Assembly (NCBI GenBank): GCA_945890735.1
Contig: CAMDCZ010000040.1
Location: 1 to 17,956, forward strand
Direction of reading: 5' to 3'
DNA: 17,956 nt
Source of the DNA: Bordetella parapertussis
GTDB taxonomy: Bacteria; Pseudomonadota; Gammaproteobacteria; Burkholderiales; Burkholderiaceae_C
Shown here: positions 1-7,031 of the stretch, piece after piece
How the letters are laid out: every line of letters begins with the position of its first letter
Numbering within the stretch: the first letter of the stretch is position 1
Made by a program: the position numbers and the translations under genes
Notes under the pieces: generated by a model
The model's database searches: none
Told to the model about the DNA's origin: nothing
The model's input: the letters and a program-made list of their open reading frames with translations, nothing else

Positions 1-452
1 TGTACGAAAAAGACCTGGAGCAAGGCCTGCTCGACCAGTTGCAAACCTTTTTGCTGGAGCTGGGCAAAGGCTTTGCCTTTGTCGCTCGGCAAAAACACCT
101 GCGGGTGGAGGGCGAAGACTGTTTCATCGACTTGGTTTTTTACAACTACCTGCTCAAGTGCTTTGTGCTGGTGGACTTGAAGGTGGGCAAGTTGGCGCAC
201 CAAGACGTGGGGCAAATGGACATGTATGTGCGCGTGTTTGACGAGCAACACCGCAACGAGGGCGACAACCCAACCCTTGGCCTGATTCTTTGCTCAGAGC
301 GCAACGCGGCTGTCGCCAAGTACTCGCTGCTGGCCGACAAAGCCCAACTGTTTGCCAGCAAATACCAAGCGGTCATGCCCACTGAGGCGGAGCTGCAAGC
401 GGCGTTGGAGAGGGACAGGGCATTTTTGGAAATCGGTCCGTCGCATGAGTGA
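1..452 (+). CDS. YhcG/DUF1016-type PD-(D/E)xK nuclease domain protein, 3' part only
   Basis: The gene enters from the left edge; the first whole codon is at base 3 and the stop TGA is at 450-452, so about 149 C-terminal residues are visible. They show the pattern of the YhcG C-terminal nuclease domain: FIDLVFYN (catalytic-type Asp at 129-131), then VDLKVGK (D-x-K, Asp at 174-176, Lys at 180-182), then DVGQMDMYV. In PD-(D/E)xK enzymes these acidic residues and the lysine bind metal and cut DNA. YhcG-like proteins are often found beside restriction-modification and other defence genes, and an Mrr-type gene follows only 25 bases downstream on the same strand, so the two may share a transcript. 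The N-terminal DUF1016 half lies outside the window, so I cannot tell whether the gene is intact. The exact biological role of the family is poorly defined. Confidence 0.82.
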   Translation, partial: YEKDLEQGLLDQLQTFLLELGKGFAFVARQKHLRVEGEDCFIDLVFYNYLLKCFVLVDLKVGKLAHQDVGQMDMYVRVFDEQHRNEGDNPTLGLILCSERNAAVAKYSLLADKAQLFASKYQAVMPTEAELQAALERDRAFLEIGPSHE

Positions 453-477
453 ACAAATGCTGTTTGATTTTTAACAA

Positions 478-1422
478 ATGAATAAACCTCCCTCACGTTC
501 ATCCCTTCTCATCGCCGCTATGCACTTGGCGGCGCTTAAAGCACTTGCATCATCTCCAAATGGGCAGCTGCAAAAAAGCGCACTCTTGCAAGCCATCGAA
601 GCAGCAGTGTCATTGGACGAATGGGCGCTAGATGTGTATGAAACTGGACATACTCGCTGGCGCTCAATCTTTGCATTTGCCTCAGTGGGTTTGGTTAAAG
701 GCGGGTATGTCTCCAAATCGCGCGGCGTGTGGAGGATCACAGAAGAAGGTCGAGCAGTGGTGAGTGCTCCCTACGATGCGCCTGCATTTTTGGCGGAGGT
801 AAAAAAACGCTACCAAGCCTGGAAAAGCATGCAACTTACTGTTGAGGCAGACGATGATTCAAAGTCGTCGATGGAGGATGTAGATGATTCGATGCCAGAG
901 CCACCCGAATTGCGCATGGCCGCCATCCAAAACCAAGCCAACGAAGCGCTGTCAGCAGACTTATTGGAAACGATCAAAGCAGCGCCACCACAGTTCTTCG
1001 AGCACTTGGTAGTTCAATTGTTGGTGGCCATGGGCTATGGCGGGAAACGCGCTAACGCAGGCCAGGTGACACAACAGAGTGCAGACAATGGAATTGACGG
1101 CATCATCAATGAAGACCCATTAGGTCTTGACACGATTTACCTGCAAGCCAAGCGTTGGCAAGATCCAGTGGGTGAAGGCCCTGTTCGAGATTTCATCGGA
1201 GCCTTGGTCATCAAGGGCGTGAAAAAAGGCGTGTTCCTGACCACAAGCTACTTCACGCCAGCAGCACGCGCTGCGGTGCAAGGCAATAAATCAGATCAAA
1301 AAATTGTGCTTGTCGATGGCGCTCGACTTGCCGCTTTGATGATTGAACATAATTTAGGCGTTTCAACCGCCCAAACGTTTGCGCTCAAACGTTTGGACAC
1401 AGACTTTTTCTCAGAGGACTGA
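478..1422 (+). CDS. mrr: Mrr-type restriction endonuclease (type IV, modified-DNA targeting)
   Basis: A 314-residue protein, close to the length of E. coli Mrr (about 304). Residues 1-100 form a winged-helix-like Mrr N-terminal domain ending in GVWRITEEG; residues 120-150 are an acidic linker; residues 170-300 are the Mrr catalytic domain. That domain has FFEHLVVQLL with Glu175, GYGGK, NGIDGII with Asp207, and QAKRW with Lys225 (the Q-x-K form of the PD-(D/E)xK site). The ending ALKRLDTDFF resembles the tail of E. coli Mrr. Known family members cut methylated foreign DNA in the cytoplasm. The ATG at 478 is directly preceded by an in-frame TAA, which fixes the longest start, but no good Shine-Dalgarno is visible. 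The gene is visibly more AT-rich than its neighbours (about 48% GC in a sampled 60-base line), consistent with horizontal transfer. It converges with topB. Confidence 0.9.
   Translation: MNKPPSRSSLLIAAMHLAALKALASSPNGQLQKSALLQAIEAAVSLDEWALDVYETGHTRWRSIFAFASVGLVKGGYVSKSRGVWRITEEGRAVVSAPYDAPAFLAEVKKRYQAWKSMQLTVEADDDSKSSMEDVDDSMPEPPELRMAAIQNQANEALSADLLETIKAAPPQFFEHLVVQLLVAMGYGGKRANAGQVTQQSADNGIDGIINEDPLGLDTIYLQAKRWQDPVGEGPVRDFIGALVIKGVKKGVFLTTSYFTPAARAAVQGNKSDQKIVLVDGARLAALMIEHNLGVSTAQTFALKRLDTDFFSED
1371..1396. repeat. Perfect 11-bp inverted repeat built from two copies of a palindrome, inside the 3' end of mrr
   Basis: Arms CCAAACGTTTG (1371-1381) and CAAACGTTTGG (1386-1396) pair perfectly around a 4-nt loop, CGCT. 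Each arm also contains the self-complementary 10-mer CAAACGTTTG, so this is also a direct repeat of a palindrome at 14-bp spacing. It lies within mrr codons near residues 298-306. A run of five T follows eight bases after the right arm, which is too far for a canonical terminator. It could be a hairpin protecting or ending the mrr or topB transcript, or a protein-binding pair of sites. Confidence 0.7.
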
Positions 1423-1455
1423 GGCCAATTCACGGTCATCCGCTTCGAAGGGGTT

Positions 1456-4413
1456 TCATCCCAAATGCGGCCCAATCAAGCCCGCAATTTCAAACATCCC
1501 CACGCTGTCTTTGCCGAACACCGCTTTGAGCTTGGCGTCGGCGTGGATGGTGCGTTTGTCTTTCGGGTCTTGCAGGTTTTGCGCCTTGATGTAGTCCCAC
1601 AGCTTTTTCATGACTTCGGTGCGGGCCACGGCCTCGGGCCCGATGACCGCTGCCAAAGCTGCGCTGGGCGCTTTGCCCTCGGCGGGCTTGCGTGGCTTTT
1701 TGGGTTTGGCTTCCTTGTCCGCTTTGGCGGCTGCTTTTTTGGCGGCGGGTGTTTTCTTGCCAGGCAGGGTTTTGCCAGCGGCCTTGGCCAGGGCTGCAGT
1801 GGTGGGGGTTTTGCCGCCTTTGCGGGGGTATTTGCTCGGCTCGAAAGCAAAGCTCACTTTGCCAGCTTCGGCGTCATAGGTCAGGTAGGCCTTGAACGCG
1901 CGGCGGGTGCGCATGGAGACAAACTTCTCCAGCAAATCGGTTTTGCCCTCTGACAGCAACTTTTTGATCTGGTCGTGCTCAATCGGCTGCTGCAAGATGA
2001 CGCGGCCGGTTTTGAAATCACAGCTGGGCGTGGGCTGGGCGTTGGTGGGCACGGATTTGCTGCACACATAGTTAGAGCCATGCTCATGCACCGCTGAGCC
2101 GCACTTGGGGCAAGCGCCCAGGTTCTCGGCCTCGCCAAACGCCACAATCTCGCCGCTCTCGGCGTTCTTGTCGTCGCCAAAGTCAAACTCGAGTTTCCAG
2201 TTTTTTTCTTCTTCGTTGAAGACCAAGGCCATCTCGGCGGTGAACGGCCAGCCCGCTTTCGAGCGGAAACCTTCCAGGGGCCCAATCTTTTTGTCGCGCA
2301 TGAACTGCTCGACTTCTTCGCGCTCGAACGTGCGACCGGCTGGGGTTTTGCCAAATGAAAAACCGCAGCCTGGGCCTTCGACTTCACCGTCGGCATTGGT
2401 TTTGGCCACCGCACCTGGCTTGCCAATGCAGGTGTAGCGGCGGTAGTTTTCTTTCACCACGCCGCTGCAAGTCGGGCAAGGCGTGGTCAGGGTGATGTAG
2501 TCGCCAGGGATGGTGTCGCGGTCGTATTCTTTGGCTTTCTTCACCATGCGCCCGGTCATCTCGGCAATGTCTTGCATGAAGTCTTCGCGCGACAACTGGC
2601 CCTTTTCCATTTGCGACAGCTTGAACTCCCAGTCGCCGGTGAGGTCGGCGCGGGAGAGTTCTTCCACGCCCAGGCCGCGCAACAAAGTCATCAACTGGAA
2701 CGCCTTGGCGGTGGGAATCAGCTCGCGCGCTTCGCGCAACATGTATTTTTCGTTGAGCAAGCCTTCGATGATGGACGAGCGGGTGGCGGGCGTGCCCAAG
2801 CCTTTTTCTTGCATCGCTTCGCGCAGCTCATCGTCCTCCACCTGCTTGCCAGCGTTTTCCATCGCGCCCAACAAGGTGGCCTCGGTGTAGCGAGCAGGGG
2901 GACGGGTTTTCAGGCCTTTGGGGTCGGCTTCACTCACCTGAGGCTTTTCACCGGCATGGAGCTTGACCAAAATCTTGCCCGACTCCTTGTCCTCTTCCTC
3001 GTCCACTTCTTTGCCGTAGATGGCTTGCCAGCCGGGTTCAACCAACACCCGGCCAGTGGTTTTGAAGTTTTGGGTTTGTCCAAGCGCTGCCACCTGGCTG
3101 ATGCGGGTGGTGTCCATGAACTGCGCCGGTGGGTAGAACACGGCGATGAAGCGGCGCACCACAAAGTCATAGAGCTTTTGCTCGGCGTCTGACAAGCCGC
3201 TGGGCGCCTCCAGGGTGGGGATGATGGCAAAGTGATCGCTGACCTTGGTGTTGTCGAACACCTTTCTGCTCGGCTTGATGTAGCCCTGCGCGATGGCGGT
3301 TTTGGCAAACGGTGCCAAGTGACCCATGCCACTGTTGGCCAGCATTTGCATGGTCTCTTTGACCGTGGGCAGGTAGTCCTCAGGCAGGTGCTTGGAGTCG
3401 GTCCGTGGGTAGGTCAGGGCCTTGTGGCGCTCATACAGGCTTTGCGCCAGCGAGAGCGTGGTCTTGGCCGAGAAGCCAAAGCGGCCATTGGCCTCGCGTT
3501 GCAAAGTGGTCAGGTCAAACAAACCTGGGCTGCCTTTGCTGCTGGGCTTGCTCTCTTCCGTGACCGCGGCGGTTTGGTGGCGTACCGCGTCTGCGATGGC
3601 TTGCGCTTCGCTCAGCGACCACACGCGGTCTTCTTTGATTTCTTTGTCCTCGGCGTTGGCCTTGTGGCCTGGGTTGAACCACTTGCCGCTGTAGGCGCCG
3701 GCCTGGGCGGCAAAGCTGGCGTGGATTTCCCAATAGTCGCGGCTGACGAACTTTCGGATCAGCTCTTCACGCTCGACCACCACGCTCAAGGTGGGCGTTT
3801 GCACCCGACCGACAGTGGTCAAGAAGAAGCCGCCGTCTCGCGAGTTGAACGCGGTGAAGGCGCGGGTGCCATTGATACCGACCAGCCAATCGGCCTCGGA
3901 GCGGCTGCGGGCGGCGTCGGCCAGGCCTTGCATTTGCGAGGCGGTGCGCAGGCTGTCAAAGCCGTCGCGGATGGCTTGCGGGGTCATGGACTGCAGCCAC
4001 AGGCGCTTGACCGGTTTGTCCAGCGGCTTTTTGCCGCCGGCGTATTGCTCAATCAGGCGGAAGATGAGTTCGCCCTCGCGGCCCGCGTCACAGGCATTGA
4101 TGATGGCTGAGACGTCTTTGCGTTTGGCTTGTTTGACCACGGCGGCCAGGCGGGACTTGGTTTTCTCGACCGGCTTCAAGTCGAAATACGGCGGGATGAC
4201 GGGCAGGTGGGCAAAGCTCCATTTGCCGCGTTTGACGTCAAACTCTTCAGGCGCTTGGATTTCCACCAGGTGACCCACGGCACTGGTGACCACGAAGGTG
4301 TCGCTCTCAAAGTGATCGTCGTGTTTTTCAAACTTGCCGACGCTGGGCGTCAAAGCGCGCACGATGTCTTGTGCCACGGAGGGTTTCTCAGCGATGACCA
4401 GTGTTTTACTCAT
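1456..4413 (-). CDS. topB: DNA topoisomerase III (type IA) with Lys-rich tail and C-terminal SWIB domain
   Basis: A 985-residue type IA topoisomerase that passes single strands through a transient nick to relax negative supercoils or decatenate DNA. The Toprim domain opens with VIAEKPSVAQD (Glu9) and has DAGREGE at 109-115. SRSEADWLVG (171-179) and VGRVQTPTL (201-209) are family motifs, and the catalytic tyrosine is Tyr335 in LTYPRTDS. Two cysteine clusters follow: C646/C649/C662/C683 and C768/C771/C784/C798, probably zinc-binding. Residues about 860-915 are a Lys/Ala/Pro-rich linker like a histone H1 tail. Residues about 921-985 match a SWIB/MDM2 domain (RTEVMKKLWDYIKAQNLQDP, later VGMFEIAGLIGPHL). 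E. coli TopB, at about 653 residues, lacks this tail. The ATG at 4413 is preceded by AAGGA at an 8-nt spacing. The gene diverges from the SET gene and converges on mrr with 33 bases between. Confidence 0.95.
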   Translation of the reverse strand: MSKTLVIAEKPSVAQDIVRALTPSVGKFEKHDDHFESDTFVVTSAVGHLVEIQAPEEFDVKRGKWSFAHLPVIPPYFDLKPVEKTKSRLAAVVKQAKRKDVSAIINACDAGREGELIFRLIEQYAGGKKPLDKPVKRLWLQSMTPQAIRDGFDSLRTASQMQGLADAARSRSEADWLVGINGTRAFTAFNSRDGGFFLTTVGRVQTPTLSVVVEREELIRKFVSRDYWEIHASFAAQAGAYSGKWFNPGHKANAEDKEIKEDRVWSLSEAQAIADAVRHQTAAVTEESKPSSKGSPGLFDLTTLQREANGRFGFSAKTTLSLAQSLYERHKALTYPRTDSKHLPEDYLPTVKETMQMLANSGMGHLAPFAKTAIAQGYIKPSRKVFDNTKVSDHFAIIPTLEAPSGLSDAEQKLYDFVVRRFIAVFYPPAQFMDTTRISQVAALGQTQNFKTTGRVLVEPGWQAIYGKEVDEEEDKESGKILVKLHAGEKPQVSEADPKGLKTRPPARYTEATLLGAMENAGKQVEDDELREAMQEKGLGTPATRSSIIEGLLNEKYMLREARELIPTAKAFQLMTLLRGLGVEELSRADLTGDWEFKLSQMEKGQLSREDFMQDIAEMTGRMVKKAKEYDRDTIPGDYITLTTPCPTCSGVVKENYRRYTCIGKPGAVAKTNADGEVEGPGCGFSFGKTPAGRTFEREEVEQFMRDKKIGPLEGFRSKAGWPFTAEMALVFNEEEKNWKLEFDFGDDKNAESGEIVAFGEAENLGACPKCGSAVHEHGSNYVCSKSVPTNAQPTPSCDFKTGRVILQQPIEHDQIKKLLSEGKTDLLEKFVSMRTRRAFKAYLTYDAEAGKVSFAFEPSKYPRKGGKTPTTAALAKAAGKTLPGKKTPAAKKAAAKADKEAKPKKPRKPAEGKAPSAALAAVIGPEAVARTEVMKKLWDYIKAQNLQDPKDKRTIHADAKLKAVFGKDSVGMFEIAGLIGPHLG

Positions 4414-4429
4414 GCAAATATTCCTTGCT

Positions 4430-4435
4430 TACAAT
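4430..4435 (+). promoter_or_regulatory. Candidate -10 element for the SET-domain gene
   Basis: TACAAT lies 59 bases before the TTG proposed as the SET gene start, preceded by TG at 4426-4427. No convincing -35 is visible at 16-18 bp spacing. It sits just upstream of topB's ATG on the opposite strand, overlapping topB's leader, so the two divergent genes would share control DNA. Weak evidence from motif only. Confidence 0.3.
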
Positions 4436-4444
4436 CCGTCGTCT

Positions 4445-4471
4445 CGCGCGCGCACGCGCACATGTACGTAT
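4445..4471. repeat. 27-nt perfectly alternating pyrimidine-purine tract (Z-DNA-type sequence) between topB and the SET gene
   Basis: From c4445 to t4471 every step alternates pyrimidine and purine, beginning with CGCGCGCGCACGCGCACA and ending with TGTACGTAT. The first 18 bases are CG or CA steps, the sequence type most prone to the left-handed Z form under negative supercoiling. It lies in the 80-base gap between two divergent genes, where transcription in both directions raises negative supercoiling. The alternation is directly visible; Z-DNA formation is inference. Confidence 0.75.
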
Positions 4472-4493
4472 TCAACTTAACAGAGTTTTCAAC

Positions 4494-4967
4494 TTGACCT
4501 CCACAACCCCCGCGCCCGCCAGCGGCAAGCGCATTGAAGTTCGCCGATCCGGTGTCCATGGTAAGGGTGTGTTTGCACTCGTGCCAATCGCCCCAGGCGA
4601 GATCATCATCGAATACATCGGCGAGGTCATCAGCTGGAAAAAAGCGCTCAAGCGCCATCCCCACGATCCCAAAGACCCCAACCACACCTTCTACTTTCAC
4701 ATCGACAAAAAGCACGTCATTGACGCGCTGCACGGCGGCAATGATGCGCGCTGGATCAACCATGCTTGCGAGCCCAATTGTGAAGCAGACGAGGCGGGGG
4801 GCCGCATTTTCATCCGCACCCTGCGCAAAATCAAGGCGGGCGAGGAGCTCAACTACGACTACGGCTTGGTGATTGACGAGCCCTACACCCCGGCGTTGCT
4901 GGCCGACTACCCCTGTCGCTGCGGCGCCAAAGCCTGTCGCGGTACCCTGTTGTCACCCAAGGACTGA
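4494..4967 (+). CDS. SET-domain protein-lysine N-methyltransferase
   Basis: About 157 residues, essentially one SET domain plus a post-SET motif. SET enzymes move methyl groups from S-adenosylmethionine to lysine side chains. Visible motifs are GVHGKGVFA (residues 20-28) with the SAM-binding GKG, YIGEVI near 41, NHACEPNC at 89-96 (the NHxCxPN pseudoknot signature), ELNYDYG at 118-124 with the catalytic-type tyrosine, and post-SET cysteines C141, C143 and C148. I place the start at TTG 4494. The frame is open back to a GTG at 4401, but that start would overlap topB's beginning and give an Arg-rich, poorly conserved-looking extension. The start is uncertain because no strong Shine-Dalgarno precedes 4494. 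It is divergent from topB, and its stop codon overlaps the ribosome site of birA. The substrate is unknown; TopB's lysine-rich tail is a candidate. Confidence 0.88.
   Translation: MTSTTPAPASGKRIEVRRSGVHGKGVFALVPIAPGEIIIEYIGEVISWKKALKRHPHDPKDPNHTFYFHIDKKHVIDALHGGNDARWINHACEPNCEADEAGGRIFIRTLRKIKAGEELNYDYGLVIDEPYTPALLADYPCRCGAKACRGTLLSPKD
4959..4963 (+). promoter_or_regulatory. Shine-Dalgarno of birA, overlapping the SET stop codon
   Basis: AAGGA lies 8 bases before the TTG at 4972, and its 3' end runs into the last SET codons before TGA (4965-4967). This decides the birA start in favour of TTG 4972 over upstream in-frame codons inside the SET gene, and suggests translational coupling of the two genes. 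Confidence 0.65.
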
Positions 4968-4971
4968 AGCC

Positions 4972-5721
4972 TTGCTGCCCGCCCATTGGTTGATCGAGAC
5001 CTTGCCCGAGGTGGATTCAACCAACAGCGAACTCATGCGCCGCGCGCGCCGAGGTGACACCGCCTCCACCTTGTTGATTGCCGAGCAACAAACCGCTGGC
5101 CGTGGCCGCTTGGGTCGACAATGGCACAGCCAGCGCGGACAAGCGCTGATGTTCTCCTTGGGGCTCGAGCTCAACCCGCTCCAATGGTCTGGCCTGTCCT
5201 TGGCCGTGGGCTTGAGCTTGGTCAACAGCCTGGACCCCCATCAGCAACACGGTTTGGGCTTGAAGTGGCCCAACGACCTGTGGCTGGGGCCGGTGCAGCA
5301 AGCCCGCAAGCTCGGCGGCATCTTGATTGAAACCGCGTTGCTCGATGGCGCCAAGTCGGCCCGCTATGTGGTGATTGGCGTGGGTATCAACTTGCATGCG
5401 CCACCTGCGGCGTCACTCTCGATGCCCGCGGCTGCCTGGTGCGACTTGGCGCCACAAGCCGATCAGGCCAGCACCTTACAAAGCCTGCTGCTGCCTTTGG
5501 TGGCGGCGCTCGAACGGTTTGAGCAAACTGGCTTTGCGCCCTTGCGCAGCGCGTTTGCCAGGCGTGACCTGTTGGCGGGGCAAACACTGCGCCTGTCCAA
5601 TGGTGTGGAAGGCGTGGGGGCCGGTGTGGACACGCAAGGCGTGTTGCAGATTGACACGGCGCAGGGCCGCGTGGGCGTGTCGAGCGACGAGGTCAGTGTG
5701 CGCTTGGGGGTGCCAGCATGA
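4972..5721 (+). CDS. birA: Biotin--[acetyl-CoA-carboxylase] ligase, monofunctional
   Basis: About 249 residues from TTG 4972. The enzyme activates biotin with ATP and attaches it to the biotin carrier protein of acetyl-CoA carboxylase and other carboxylases. Motifs in order are DSTNSEL (residues 15-21), GRGRLGRQW (43-51, the biotinyl-AMP binding loop), KWPND (98-102), KLGGILIE (113-120) and GVGINLH (136-142), followed by a C-terminal SH3-like part. It lacks the N-terminal winged helix of E. coli BirA, so it should not act as a repressor of biotin genes. It follows the SET gene with only 4 bases between stop and start, and overlaps the next small gene by ATGA (5718-5721). In many Burkholderiales birA is followed by the type III pantothenate kinase coaX; no coaX is present here. 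Confidence 0.93.
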   Translation: MLPAHWLIETLPEVDSTNSELMRRARRGDTASTLLIAEQQTAGRGRLGRQWHSQRGQALMFSLGLELNPLQWSGLSLAVGLSLVNSLDPHQQHGLGLKWPNDLWLGPVQQARKLGGILIETALLDGAKSARYVVIGVGINLHAPPAASLSMPAAAWCDLAPQADQASTLQSLLLPLVAALERFEQTGFAPLRSAFARRDLLAGQTLRLSNGVEGVGAGVDTQGVLQIDTAQGRVGVSSDEVSVRLGVPA

Positions 5722-5903
5722 AGAAATACTGGCCCCATGTGTGCGCCGTGCTGTTGCTGCTCAATCTGTGGATGTGGGCTTGGTCCAACGGGCACTTGCG
5801 TGTGTTGGGGTTTGGCCCAGACGAGCCCCGTGAACCCGAGCGGGTGCAAGAGCAGGTCATGCCAGAGGCCTTGCAATTGCAGCCCCGGCAGTCCCCGCCT
5901 TGA
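5718..5903 (+). CDS. Small single-pass membrane protein, resembling the N-terminus of SPOR-domain proteins
   Basis: A 61-residue protein whose ATG overlaps the birA stop (ATGA), a strong sign of a real, coupled gene. Residues about 5-22 are a hydrophobic segment rich in Leu and Trp, probably an inner-membrane anchor with a short basic N-terminus inside. The rest is a short polar tail with EPERVQEQVMPEAL. From memory, the SPOR-domain proteins encoded near birA-coaX in Burkholderiales begin with a similar membrane anchor and an EPxRxxxQxxPEAL segment, then carry a SPOR peptidoglycan-binding domain. Here the protein ends right after that segment, so it may be a naturally short or truncated version. 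The function is unknown. The next gene is convergent with a single base between them, leaving no room for a terminator. Confidence 0.6.
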   Translation: MKKYWPHVCAVLLLLNLWMWAWSNGHLRVLGFGPDEPREPERVQEQVMPEALQLQPRQSPP

Positions 5904-5904
5904 T

Positions 5905-6972
5905 TCAACGAAAGCCGACCCGGTCGAGCATTTGTTGAACCTTGATTTGATTCATGCCCACCACGCTGGTGGGCAGTTGCTCGCTTTTGAACCCACGCCC
6001 AGCCATGGCAGACAAAGCCGTGTTGGTCATGGGAATGCCTTTGACCACCGGCCACTCGTTGTTGCCATCGGCGAAATATTTTTGGGCTTGCGGGCTGACC
6101 AGGTAGTTCAAAAAAGCCACCGCATTGCCAGGGTGCTTGGCGTGTCGAGCGACCGCCCCGCCAGCAATGTTCATGTGGGTACCCCAACTGGTTTGGTTGG
6201 GAAACACCACGCCAATGCGCTCAACCATGGCGCGGTCCTCGGGCAAGTTGCTGCGCATCAAGCGCGCCACATAGTAGGAGTTGGCCAAGGCCACGCCACA
6301 CTCACCACTGGCCACCCCTTTGATTTGATCGGTATCGCCGCCCTTGGGGCTGCGGGCCATGTTGCGCACCAGGCCTTTGAGCCAAGTCTCCGTGGCAGGC
6401 GCCCCAAGGTGTTCCAGCATGGCGCCAAACAGCGAGAGGTTGTAGGGGTGTGAGCCCGAGCGGACACACAAGCGGCCCAGGTTGCGCGGATCGGCCAGTT
6501 TTTCGTAGGTATCAACCTCGTTGGGGCTGACTTTTTGCTTGTCATACACGATGACGCGCGCCCGTGTGGACAAACCAAACCAAGCCGTGCCCTCAGGCCG
6601 TTCTTTGGCCCGCAGGTTTTCTGGCACGGCTTTGAGCAGCAAGGGCGATTTCACGGGGGCAAACAGCTTGTCAATTTCACCCTTCCACAAGCGGGTGGCA
6701 TCAACCAACAAAATCACATCGGCCGCGGAGGCCGAACCCTCGGCTTTGAGCCTGGCCAAAATCCCCGCATCATCCGCGTCTACCCGGTTGATGCGGATGC
6801 CGGTGGACTGCGTGAAGTCGTTGTAGAGCGCCTCATCGGTGGCGTAATGCCTAGCCGAGTACAGGTTGAGCACCGGTTCTTCCGCCCAGGCCGCTGGCAG
6901 GACGGCCAGCAAGGCACTGCCAAACAACCAGGCCCGCCAGCCTCGGCCCACAGCCCATTGAAGTGTCAGCAT
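5905..6972 (-). CDS. Fe(III) ABC transporter, periplasmic substrate-binding protein (FutA/IdiA/FbpA type)
   Basis: A 355-residue protein with a clear Sec signal peptide: basic residues to about 13, a hydrophobic core, and predicted cleavage after AWA at residue 30. The mature protein begins with LNLYSARHYATDEALY, typical of the FutA/IdiA group of ferric-binding proteins. The paired tyrosines Tyr233-Tyr234 in NSYYVARL match the phenolate ligands that hold Fe3+ in this family, with Tyr38 or Tyr43 as likely further ligands. It delivers iron in the periplasm to the permease encoded just upstream on the same strand. An 82-base gap before the gene contains a Fur-box-like site and a hairpin, which suggests its own iron-controlled promoter. 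The Shine-Dalgarno is weak (GAAAG). Iron as the substrate is inferred from family motifs and the Fur-like site. Confidence 0.9.
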   Translation of the reverse strand: MLTLQWAVGRGWRAWLFGSALLAVLPAAWAEEPVLNLYSARHYATDEALYNDFTQSTGIRINRVDADDAGILARLKAEGSASAADVILLVDATRLWKGEIDKLFAPVKSPLLLKAVPENLRAKERPEGTAWFGLSTRARVIVYDKQKVSPNEVDTYEKLADPRNLGRLCVRSGSHPYNLSLFGAMLEHLGAPATETWLKGLVRNMARSPKGGDTDQIKGVASGECGVALANSYYVARLMRSNLPEDRAMVERIGVVFPNQTSWGTHMNIAGGAVARHAKHPGNAVAFLNYLVSPQAQKYFADGNNEWPVVKGIPMTNTALSAMAGRGFKSEQLPTSVVGMNQIKVQQMLDRVGFR

Positions 6973-7016
6973 GTCAAACTTTCAGGTCAAGAAAAGCCTG
7001 ATCTTAAGTCCAATAG

Positions 7017-7031
7017 GAATGATTCGCATTT
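7017..7031 (-). promoter_or_regulatory. Fur-box-like operator before the ferric-binding protein gene
   Basis: On the minus strand this reads AAATGCGAATCATTC, matching 11 of 15 positions of TAATGATAATCATTA, the core of the classical Fur box. It lies 45-59 bases upstream of the binding-protein start codon, in the only sizeable gap of the leftward transporter genes. In families with this operator, iron-loaded Fur represses transcription. I did not see an equally good site before the permease or the ATPase gene. Confidence 0.55.

Noticed and set aside
1371..1416. Rho-independent terminator for mrr
   Set aside because: The hairpin is strong but the T run starts eight bases after the stem and the structure lies before the stop codon, so it is not a canonical terminator.
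4401..4493. N-terminal extension of the SET protein from GTG 4401
   Set aside because: It would overlap the topB start, lies across the putative promoter, and gives an Arg-rich sequence with no SET character.
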